This document shows, piece by piece, positions 7,967 to 13,687 of a stretch of 13,687 bases of DNA; within the stretch, counting starts at the first letter, position 1, and the number at the start of each line of letters is the position of its first letter. The notes below the pieces were generated by a model. The model had not been told where the DNA came from. It did not search any database and saw only the letters and a list, made by a program, of their open reading frames with translations. Origin of the DNA: Nitrososphaerales archaeon TH5893. GTDB taxonomy: Archaea; Thermoproteota; Nitrososphaeria; Nitrososphaerales; Nitrososphaeraceae. The position numbers and the translations under genes were made by a program. The stretch spans positions 1 to 13,687 of the forward strand of contig JAATVT010000035.1 of the NCBI GenBank assembly GCA_014523685.1. The letters are read 5' to 3'.

Positions 7967-8948
7967 GGATCCTTGCCCCGTGGTGATCTATACCGCATGT
8001 TAACAACGTGCCACCGTTTCCCTTGAGGCAATTTATTACACTGTCCACATTATTGGATTTTACTATAGAAAAAATTGTGTCGCCAAACAAAGCGACACTC
8101 GAACCAAATCCTTGTGATTTGAGTTTCTTAATAAGGGACCCGCTCTTGCCTCGAATCAGGCCAAGACGGGTTGCAAAGTCAAACGATATATCGAGAAAGT
8201 CATTTATGTTTCTTGATATGCTAAATCTTTCTAACATTTCTTCACCGTAGCCGTTTAATAGCCCAACATCATCGGTAAGAAATTTCTTTGTTGACAATGG
8301 AGAAAGACATAAGATGATAACCTTAAGATCTTGTACGCTAGGATGGTACGGAAACTTACTCACCACGCCTACACCTGGACCTCCAATCTCCGACCGCAAT
8401 TCAAATCCTCCCACGTACTGGGCAAGTACGCTACCTAGACCCGTCTTGCATTCAATCTCTGAACTATGGGCAATCTGAGCTGCCCGTTCCATGTCGAGGC
8501 CCACCTTTAAGGCACGATTGAGGGCATAGGACAGGCTCAATGCAGCTGCGCCACTTGATGATAGACCATATCCAATGGGTATGGATGTTTCATGCTCGAT
8601 TTTGATGTGATAAGACCTGCCATGTAAGAGCTCAACATATTGTTCTACAACGGATTTTGTTACTTCGATATTCGAATTCTTATTCAATCCATTAATTAAA
8701 ACATCATAACTCGTCCTAGAATAGTTATTGCCTTTATCAAAAACTCTCACTGTGGTAGTGATACCCAAATCTATCGCAAGTCCAGCACCGAGAGATCCTT
8801 TACGAAGATGAGCGCTACCCCCTTCGTTTTTATTGAGCTTTTCATCCCCCACGAAATCAGATACCTTGGCAAGAAATCCTGTAATATGGCCTGGACAGAA
8901 AGCCTTGGCTGTAGAAACAGCAGAAGCTGTGACTACGGTCATAACCAT
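7956..8948 (-). CDS. Pantoate kinase (GHMP kinase family, archaeal)
   Basis: Phosphorylates pantoate with ATP to 4-phosphopantoate, the first archaea-specific step to CoA. The GHMP fold is shown by AFCPGHITGF (16-25), the glycine/serine ATP-binding loop IPIGYGLSSSGAAALS (about 123-138), and the C-terminal GSSVALFGDTIFS segment. Length (330) is slightly above the usual ~290-300, partly from a charged insert near residues 33-50. The ATG at 8948 has an AT-rich box 27 nt upstream; a second ATG two codons later is equivalent. It heads the operon pantoate kinase, phosphopantothenate synthetase, panB, coaBC, and is divergent from the AbrB-PhoU gene with a 69-bp shared promoter region. Confidence 0.94.
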   Translation of the reverse strand: MVMTVVTASAVSTAKAFCPGHITGFLAKVSDFVGDEKLNKNEGGSAHLRKGSLGAGLAIDLGITTTVRVFDKGNNYSRTSYDVLINGLNKNSNIEVTKSVVEQYVELLHGRSYHIKIEHETSIPIGYGLSSSGAAALSLSYALNRALKVGLDMERAAQIAHSSEIECKTGLGSVLAQYVGGFELRSEIGGPGVGVVSKFPYHPSVQDLKVIILCLSPLSTKKFLTDDVGLLNGYGEEMLERFSISRNINDFLDISFDFATRLGLIRGKSGSLIKKLKSQGFGSSVALFGDTIFSIVKSNNVDSVINCLKGNGGTLLTCGIDHHGARILDK

Positions 8949-8970
8949 GAAGGATTTATAGATATGATGA

Positions 8971-8980
8971 AATATAAAAA
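8971..8980 (-). promoter_or_regulatory. TATA box of the pantothenate/CoA operon
   Basis: The minus-strand sequence TTTTTATATT is centred about 27 nt before the pantoate kinase ATG, fitting a leaderless operon transcript. It lies in the 69-bp gap facing the divergent regulator gene. Confidence 0.6.
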
Positions 8981-8994
8981 TAATGTTTAATTAG

Positions 8995-9000
8995 TATAAA
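8995..9000 (+). promoter_or_regulatory. TATA box of the AbrB-PhoU gene
   Basis: TATAAA lies 18-23 nt before the ATG at 9018, giving a leaderless or nearly leaderless transcript. It is about 15-20 bp from the operon's oppositely directed TATA box, so the two promoters could compete or be co-regulated. Confidence 0.5.
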
Positions 9001-9017
9001 CATGTTTAAATTTCCAC

Positions 9018-10019
9018 ATGCTTAGATTTGGGAGAAGGGTACAGCAGATAGGAAGTAGTTTTCTTGTATCGTTGCCTAGTGGGTGGGTAAAAAAGAACAA
9101 CTTGAAAAAAGGAAACATGGTGCTAATCGAGATAAATAATGACAATACGTTATCCTTGTTTTCATCAGATTTAACAGGTGAAGAACTTAAGGAAGTAACA
9201 ATTGCCTATTCACATATTTCTGTAGACAGCATAGTAAACCAAATTTATGGGACTTATCTTCTCGGATACAATATAATCCGTATTAAAGGAACTGAAGAAA
9301 TAGCCTTCGACCACAGAGATCGCATAAAACACACAATGCGAACTCTTGCAGGATTGGAAATAATCGAGGAAGATAGCACAAACATAATATGCCAGTTTTT
9401 ACTCGATGCAGGAACGTTGGACATAGAAAAAATACTCAGACGAATGAACACAATTATTGCTGGAATGTATAAAGATACGATTGATCTTCTTGGTAGAAGC
9501 TATGAAAATAATATAAGAAAATCTGTAGTGAGTAGGGATGCCGAAGTTGACCGTCAGTATTTTCTTCTAGTAAGGCTAATTCGCAGTGCAATGTTAGATC
9601 CGCAGCTCGCCACCAAACTCAATCTTAGCAATATAGATATACTAGATTATAGAATCGCAGCCAATCATTTAGAAAATGCGGGAGACTACATTAAGGATTT
9701 TGCTAAAGCTTTACCACGTCTTGAAAGTAAGGAGCTATTAAATGAAATAATAGAAGCAAGCATACTTACTGTCAGAATGCAAGAAAAATCTGTGACAGCT
9801 TTCGTAAACAATAACAGAATCGAGTCTTCTGAGATAATAAAATTGTACAATAAATTCAACCAGCTGATGGATTCAATAAAAGAGCTGTCTGCATTCCGAA
9901 ACAGACCCGAAGAACCCATGCTTAGTATCTCGCTTTTAAATTCTGTCTATTCAATGGATAAAATTGCGAGATGTTGGGTTGATGTTGCCGACTTAGTTAA
10001 ACCATCATACCTGAAATAA
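9018..10019 (+). CDS. AbrB-PhoU fusion protein, phosphate-uptake type regulator
   Basis: A 333-residue cytosolic protein. Residues about 1-48 form an AbrB/SpoVT swapped-hairpin DNA-binding domain (RRVQQIGSSFLVSLPSGWVK). Residues about 70-115 link to a PhoU helical domain with characteristic metal-cluster motifs RDAEVDRQ (173-180) and RIAANHLENAGDYI (212-225). A more degenerate second PhoU half covers about 240-330 (SMDKIARCWVDVADL). Such fusions are common in archaea, especially thaumarchaea, and are usually annotated as phosphate uptake regulators. PhoU proteins modulate Pst transport, but no transporter gene is in this window. Position next to the CoA operon could mean regulation of it, which is only inference. 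The AbrB hairpin is intact, so DNA binding is plausible. Confidence 0.88.
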   Translation: MLRFGRRVQQIGSSFLVSLPSGWVKKNNLKKGNMVLIEINNDNTLSLFSSDLTGEELKEVTIAYSHISVDSIVNQIYGTYLLGYNIIRIKGTEEIAFDHRDRIKHTMRTLAGLEIIEEDSTNIICQFLLDAGTLDIEKILRRMNTIIAGMYKDTIDLLGRSYENNIRKSVVSRDAEVDRQYFLLVRLIRSAMLDPQLATKLNLSNIDILDYRIAANHLENAGDYIKDFAKALPRLESKELLNEIIEASILTVRMQEKSVTAFVNNNRIESSEIIKLYNKFNQLMDSIKELSAFRNRPEEPMLSISLLNSVYSMDKIARCWVDVADLVKPSYLK

Positions 10020-10303
10020 AAGTCACGTCTAATTTGCTCCCATGTACATTGCTATTATTTAGTAAATGGTTTACTGCTATTAGAAATGTGCCATCAAGTA
10101 GCTATCACTCTTACTCGCAATTCTCAGTTAGTATGCCGGAAGCCAATCAAATTTTAACGACAATTATTTCTGAATGTTGCTTAACTAACTAAATTAGAAT
10201 AACCTAGATATTACTAGGCAGAGTTTTGTTTGTATTGCCTCGCCGTTCTATGTTATTCAATATCATATGCGATTAGCCGCTAGAATTTTTAGTGAGTGGT
10301 TCG
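10020..10303. other. Convergent intergenic spacer with one terminator-like inverted repeat
   Basis: This 284-nt gap lies between the 3' ends of the AbrB-PhoU and PDE-like genes. It contains a 5-bp inverted repeat, CCTAG (10203-10207) and CTAGG (10214-10218), followed on the plus strand by GTTTTGTTT, a possible terminator for the plus-strand gene. I see only ORFs under 30 codons and no RNA gene. Confidence 0.5.
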
Positions 10304-12745
10304 TCATCCAACTTCGTGTGAATCACGAAGTACAAGAACATGTATACTATGTTTCTTAAGAGACGAGCCACTGTCCCAATCCTTTGGAAAGTAAACCTTT
10401 CCGGAATTGCTGAGCTTAAATGAACTGCTTGCTATGTACGATAAAAGTTCTCTGAAAAACTGACTATCTTCGTTGATATCTGTAAGAATCTGCACAGTAC
10501 CTCTATCGCCAACCAATTTCACTTTCAATATTGGAAGAAGTTTACCAAAAGATGGTGCCGCAATCGGAGAGAAATCCTTCTCGGGTAAAACAAAGAAAAA
10601 ATTATCGATCGATGAATTTTGTATGCGAGGTACGAGTTTCATGGTGTCTCCCCAGAATGAAGAGGCGTTCTGAGGATCCAGAGCAGCGAACTTTGATTTA
10701 GCTCGTAATACTTCATCCTGATCTGTACCTATGCCAATAAAATACTCTGACCAGTGGTTGGAAGCAATTCTGAAAAGCATATCACAATCTTGCATTCCCA
10801 AATCTAAATTGACTTTTAAATAAAGCCTCCTGGCATTGCTGATTGTTCTATTCAATTGTGTTGAAGGGTTTCCTTCATGGAAGAATTGATAAACAAGGTT
10901 CCATCTTTGTCTTAAAATTTCAGGAAAGTTTCGTGTGCGTATTAGTTCTTTAAATAGATCGTCATCGGCAAAATCTGAAAAAAATGCATCCGTCCTTGAG
11001 ACTGCCTCAAAGCGAGGGAGATACAATTCATCATATAGTTTGCTAACTCTATCCCAAGCTCTTATGGGGTCTGAACCCATATAGGTTACAGATAGGTCTG
11101 CCAACCAAAGAATCTCCCCAAGTAATCGTATTTTATTTTGGTTGAATCCTTTTCTCCCAAGTTCAGAGAGAATCTGTTCAAACTTCCCCTGTGCTCTTTG
11201 CTGTTTAGCAAAAGGAAAGTCCGTTCTCCATATTAAGGCCTCAACAATCAAGCTCTCAGTAGGCTTCCAATCAACCTTCACGTATTCTGGATGGGTTGAT
11301 GAAAATTCAATTGGTAGAAGCAAACTAGATTTGTATTCTCTAAAGTAGTTTTCAAATTCCATGGAACTCATTGTAAAATAAGCATCCAGAATTCTTGTTC
11401 TATTTAATTCATCGATAGTTCTATAAACTCTAGGTCCCTTTGGCTGGGCTGAGATAGTGTCATTATCAATATCAGTCCTGAGCGATTCGATATGAGCGTC
11501 ACTGGGATCATAGTCATGTAAAATACCAGCCAATAGCAGAAGTTCATAATCCTTCCAAGAATAAGTATATCCATGAAATTCTTTTGGTAGCATTTGTAAA
11601 CTAAGAAAGGTAACCTCTAAACTATGATGAAAATTATGGTATTTACTTGACCCTTCACCTATCCCCTGTCTACTATATTCATTCTTAAGAAACAAGACAA
11701 GGATACGAAATTTGTCTATTCTTTCCTGCGGAATTTCTCTATTCTTAGCAACATCGATTATAGATTCAATCAATTGATCGTTCGGGATGTTAGCTAGATT
11801 CTCATTAGTATATTCAATAGTTCGTTTTCTTGCTCCAGGAAAATGACTTATTGCTTTTCTGTATATTATTCTGAGGGGCAGACTCTTATTTAGATATGCG
11901 ACGAATGCAGATATTTTCCAGGGGTACTTGATACGAGATTTTTCTCTCTCAACCACTTCTTCTGATGCTCTGGCTAGCTTTGTATTGAGTATTGTTAGAA
12001 ATGTACCCAAATCTGACTCATCAATATTCCAAGATTCTTTTTGCTTTTCAGTTAGGGAAATTTCAGTGTTCATAACTAACCACTGAGGTATTTTCACTCT
12101 GTAACGATATTTTTTCTGAGGAGCCTGGAGTTCCCTCGAGGTGACAGCAACGTTCCGGGGATTTTCTAAGAATGGCAGATCGCTATCTTTAACAACTTGT
12201 AGGATAATTTCCTTGTTAGGAACCTGGAGTCCAAGTAGGATATGCCAATATTTTCCCTTATCAAGCCAATCAGGCACCTGAGTTTCTCGATCCCAGAAAT
12301 CGATAGGACCCATGGGAACATATCCTTTTTCATAGTCCCTCGTTTCAGGATTGTATGATCGATATTCATAATCGCCAATCATCGGATTAAGTTTCTTCGC
12401 CAAATCTCTTGCATCATTTATCAAGGCGGCAGAGATAGTAAATTCCCGGTAAGCCATTGCTCCCCAAATCGTACCCAATGCACTGAGCAAAGAAAACAAA
12501 GCAGAGACAGGGTCTATTTCGTTATACAAGAAGTATAAAGGGGCAAGAGGTATGCCGAACCAGCCTGTGGCCAAAATACCAGTGAAGGCTAATGTTATGA
12601 AGAGCCAGCGAGTAAGATCATTATAAAAGAGGCTGAAGGATCTGGTCTGCTGAGAATCATTAGCAGAGGCGTGGGATTGATGGTTAGCAGGTTTAGCTGG
12701 TTGAAAATCAGAATTATTTTTTCTTGCTGTATCCGATCTAACCAA
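10304..12745 (-). CDS. Membrane-anchored HD-superfamily protein resembling class I cyclic-nucleotide phosphodiesterases
   Basis: An 813-residue protein. After a ~40-residue hydrophilic N-terminus come two hydrophobic segments (about 46-74 and 78-98), then a long soluble part. Residues about 345-625 carry the PDE metal motifs: YHNFHHSLEV (369-378, matching YHNxxHAxDV), HDYD (410-413) and LADLS (548-552). These give candidate ligands His374, His410, Asp411, Asp550 and acid His370. The His374-His410 spacing of 36 equals that recalled for human PDE4. The second His of HDxDH is Pro414 here. Residues 110-340 and 640-813 match nothing I recognise. The start is a TTG at 12745: an in-frame stop lies upstream at 12794-12796 and no ATG occurs before residue 121, downstream of the membrane segments. 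Likely role is hydrolysis of a cyclic nucleotide or other phosphoester at the membrane; substrate unknown. Confidence 0.8.
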   Translation of the reverse strand: MVRSDTARKNNSDFQPAKPANHQSHASANDSQQTRSFSLFYNDLTRWLFITLAFTGILATGWFGIPLAPLYFLYNEIDPVSALFSLLSALGTIWGAMAYREFTISAALINDARDLAKKLNPMIGDYEYRSYNPETRDYEKGYVPMGPIDFWDRETQVPDWLDKGKYWHILLGLQVPNKEIILQVVKDSDLPFLENPRNVAVTSRELQAPQKKYRYRVKIPQWLVMNTEISLTEKQKESWNIDESDLGTFLTILNTKLARASEEVVEREKSRIKYPWKISAFVAYLNKSLPLRIIYRKAISHFPGARKRTIEYTNENLANIPNDQLIESIIDVAKNREIPQERIDKFRILVLFLKNEYSRQGIGEGSSKYHNFHHSLEVTFLSLQMLPKEFHGYTYSWKDYELLLLAGILHDYDPSDAHIESLRTDIDNDTISAQPKGPRVYRTIDELNRTRILDAYFTMSSMEFENYFREYKSSLLLPIEFSSTHPEYVKVDWKPTESLIVEALIWRTDFPFAKQQRAQGKFEQILSELGRKGFNQNKIRLLGEILWLADLSVTYMGSDPIRAWDRVSKLYDELYLPRFEAVSRTDAFFSDFADDDLFKELIRTRNFPEILRQRWNLVYQFFHEGNPSTQLNRTISNARRLYLKVNLDLGMQDCDMLFRIASNHWSEYFIGIGTDQDEVLRAKSKFAALDPQNASSFWGDTMKLVPRIQNSSIDNFFFVLPEKDFSPIAAPSFGKLLPILKVKLVGDRGTVQILTDINEDSQFFRELLSYIASSSFKLSNSGKVYFPKDWDSGSSLKKHSIHVLVLRDSHEVG

Positions 12746-12779
12746 GTCTCTGTTCCGTCCGCTCCAAGTCTTAAAGTTA

Positions 12780-12796
12780 GGATATATTATATATTA
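12780..12796. promoter_or_regulatory. AT-rich divergent promoter region
   Basis: An almost pure A/T stretch with overlapping TATA-like matches on both strands. On the minus strand it would start transcription about 15-20 nt before the TTG of the PDE-like gene. On the plus strand it lies about 20-25 nt before the ATG of the short ORF at 12806. Confidence 0.5.
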
Positions 12797-12805
12797 TTAC
12801 GCTGG

Positions 12806-12931
12806 ATGACCATAAGCCGATATTATATTCCAAAATGGCCTAACAATGTCCCAGACATGAGCGATATTATCGAATTTCAATATCCAGAAGACATGGATAG
12901 GGATGTGCTTACCAAGTTGAAAGACTTTTAA
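12806..12931 (+). CDS. Possible 41-residue protein
   Basis: An ATG at 12806, about 20 nt after an AT-rich TATA-like stretch, opens a 41-codon frame ending in TAA. The product is soluble and mixed in composition (begins MTISRYYIPKWPNNVPDMSD, ends LTKLKDF) with no membrane segment or known motif. The same frame is open further upstream to 12671, but that part is antisense to the PDE-like gene and is not protein-like in character. The ORF fills the gap between the divergent promoter and the tRNA gene. It may be a genuine small protein or chance; conservation would decide. Confidence 0.35.
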   Translation: MTISRYYIPKWPNNVPDMSDIIEFQYPEDMDRDVLTKLKDF

Positions 12932-12957
12932 ATGGCAATTAGTATCTGGTTGAGAAA

Positions 12958-12969
12958 AACATATTTAGC
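12958..12969 (+). promoter_or_regulatory. TATA box of the tRNA-Val gene
   Basis: An AACATATTTAGC stretch is centred about 35 nt before the first base of the mature tRNA. This predicts a short 5' leader to be removed by RNase P. Confidence 0.45.
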
Positions 12970-12997
12970 ATGCAACGAGTCTAGTTCATTCCCACGT

Positions 12998-13072
12998 GGG
13001 CCGGTGGTCTAGCCTGGTTAAGATACCGCCTTGACATGGCGGGGGTCGCGTGTTCGAATCACGTCCGGCCCA
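12998..13072 (+). tRNA. tRNA-Val (anticodon GAC)
   Basis: A complete 75-nt cloverleaf. The 7-bp acceptor stem GGGCCGG/CCGGCCC is perfect. The D arm is GTCT/AGAT. The anticodon stem CCGCC/GGCGG holds loop TTGACAT with anticodon GAC (13033-13035), reading GUC and GUU valine codons. The T stem GCGTG/CACGT (one G-U pair) closes loop TTCGAAT. The discriminator is A and CCA is not encoded, as is common in archaea. No intron. Confidence 0.97.
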
Positions 13073-13083
13073 TTATCCTTAAT

Positions 13084-13100
13084 CAAAAAACCCGTTTTTG
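13084..13100 (+). terminator. Probable terminator of the tRNA gene
   Basis: A short A/T inverted repeat, CAAAAA pairing with TTTTTG, begins 12 nt after the tRNA and includes a T5 run (13095-13099). It fits archaeal T-tract termination. Confidence 0.45.
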
Positions 13101-13376
13101 GTCTATTTAGTTTATCATTGTAATTATTGTAATACAGTATGGGTAACTGTAAAATCAGCCAGTTGTTCAATAGATTCGTAGTTCTTCTATATCAAAGTAG
13201 TAATTTACAAATCCATTAGTGATTTGATTTTTTGTATAATACGAAAATCCACTGATTTTTCAGATTTCTTAGAATAATGATACCATCTCAAAAGCCGTTC
13301 TAATTCAGTCTAGGCCAGAGAAGAAGATAGTAAAGTGCCCTAGTTAAAACAGGAATGATTTCTTAAGTCATTAATT

Positions 13377-13388
13377 AAAAAAAATAAA
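13377..13388 (-). terminator. T8 terminator of the NMT-repeat peptide gene
   Basis: On the minus strand a T8 run (13384-13377) follows the stop codon of the small secreted-peptide gene by about 16 nt, a good archaeal termination tract. Confidence 0.55.
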
Positions 13389-13400
13389 GGGTGTTGAGGT

Positions 13401-13556
13401 CTAAGGCGTAGGCGGAGCCGTCATATTGGTCATGTTCGTCATATTTTGGGCGAAAGCTTCCATTGGTTCTACGCCGCTAAACACCCCAATGCTTGCCATG
13501 GACGTTATGGCAAACACAACTATTGCGATTGCCACGAATACTAGTTTGGGATTCAT
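13401..13556 (-). CDS. 51-residue secreted or membrane-anchored peptide with three N-glycosylation sequons
   Basis: The minus-strand frame opens at ATG (13556) and stops at TAG (13401-13403). The product begins MNPKLVFVAIAIVVFAIT: one Lys at position 4 and then a hydrophobic stretch (about 5-26), either a signal peptide or a single membrane helix. A short segment SGVEPMEAFAQ (28-37) contains AFA-Q, a plausible signal-peptidase site. It is followed by NMTNMTNMT (38-46) and APPTP. Each NMT is an N-X-T sequon, so the mature end could be densely glycosylated outside the cell. The TATA box at 13579-13586 is 26 nt from the ATG, a model leaderless promoter, and a T8 terminator follows. I recall similar small Nitrososphaera-group proteins with this N-terminus but know of no function. 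Cleavage would leave a peptide of about 15 residues. Confidence 0.8.
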   Translation of the reverse strand: MNPKLVFVAIAIVVFAITSMASIGVFSGVEPMEAFAQNMTNMTNMTAPPTP

Positions 13557-13578
13557 TGTCCTTGATCGCGCCGCGTAC

Positions 13579-13586
13579 TATATAAG
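13579..13586 (-). promoter_or_regulatory. TATA box of the NMT-repeat peptide gene
   Basis: The minus-strand sequence CTTATATAGT spans this position and is centred 26-27 nt before the ATG at 13556. It is the cleanest TATA-to-start spacing in the window and predicts a leaderless mRNA. Confidence 0.65.
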
Positions 13587-13687
13587 AATTTCATAGTAGA
13601 ATCATATAGATCACAGTTGTAACTTCAGTTATTGGGTCGATAGTTCTCATTCTCACGCAATAGTAAGCTCCCAATTTATCAGATAAT

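Larger units (their letters stand above)
13073..13400. other. AT-rich spacer with small hairpins after the tRNA
   Basis: A 328-nt gap without a convincing gene. Right after the tRNA, CAAAAAACCCGTTTTTG (13084-13100) is an inverted repeat ending in T5, likely the tRNA terminator. Further on are CAAATC/GATTTG (13208-13213, 13221-13226) followed by a T6 run, and AAAATC/GATTTT (13244-13249, 13254-13259) overlapping a competing CTGA/TCAG stem (13252-13263). The only ATG frame seen, 13139-13219, is 26 codons. A small RNA is possible but not shown. Confidence 0.5.

Noticed and set aside
10094..10165. 23-codon ORF in the PhoU/PDE convergent spacer
   Set aside because: Too short, no promoter at leaderless spacing and no recognisable features.
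13139..13219. 26-codon ORF after tRNA-Val
   Set aside because: Short, no clear TATA box, and its 3' end forms one arm of a terminator-like hairpin.
13591..13686. Minus-strand open frame running in from the right edge
   Set aside because: About 31 codons without a stop could be the end of a gene, but there is no motif and another frame is open for part of it; too little to call.

Overview
The window is an AT-rich stretch of an archaeal chromosome. The gene content points to an ammonia-oxidising thaumarchaeon (Nitrososphaerota), most likely of the soil group I.1b. The archaeal markers are sn-glycerol-1-phosphate dehydrogenase (ether-lipid backbone), the archaeal pantoate kinase / phosphopantothenate synthetase route to coenzyme A, an AbrB-PhoU fusion regulator, a tRNA gene without an encoded CCA, and TATA-like boxes about 21-27 nt before several start codons, as expected for leaderless transcripts. 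The group I.1b placement, possibly a low-GC Nitrosocosmicus-like lineage, is inferred from general resemblance and not proven.

Layout. At the left edge is the 3' end of a gene that ends in a perfect 27-bp tandem repeat (DEPPASADK units). Next come egsA (+), and on the minus strand a SlyD-like FKBP prolyl isomerase and a class V aminotransferase of the alanine/serine-glyoxylate type. A divergent M24 aminopeptidase (+) follows. A compact four-gene minus-strand operon then reads pantoate kinase, phosphopantothenate synthetase (TTG start, 11-nt overlap), panB and coaBC. It covers ketopantoate formation and all steps from pantoate to 4'-phosphopantetheine; ketopantoate reductase, the beta-alanine source, CoaD and CoaE are not in the window. 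Divergent from the operon is the AbrB-PhoU regulator (+).

The right third is less ordinary. An 813-residue minus-strand protein has two predicted membrane segments and a domain whose metal motifs match class I cyclic-nucleotide phosphodiesterases closely. It shares an AT-rich divergent promoter with a possible 41-residue ORF. Then come tRNA-Val(GAC), an AT-rich spacer with small hairpins, and a 51-codon minus-strand gene, not previously listed among long ORFs, for a tiny secreted or membrane-anchored peptide. That peptide ends in three consecutive N-glycosylation sequons (NMT x3) and has a well-placed TATA box and a T8 terminator.

No insertion sequence, CRISPR array, integrase or attachment site was seen. 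Most of the window is core metabolism. The best candidates for new biology are the PDE-like membrane protein, the NMT-repeat peptide and the repeat-tailed protein at the left edge.
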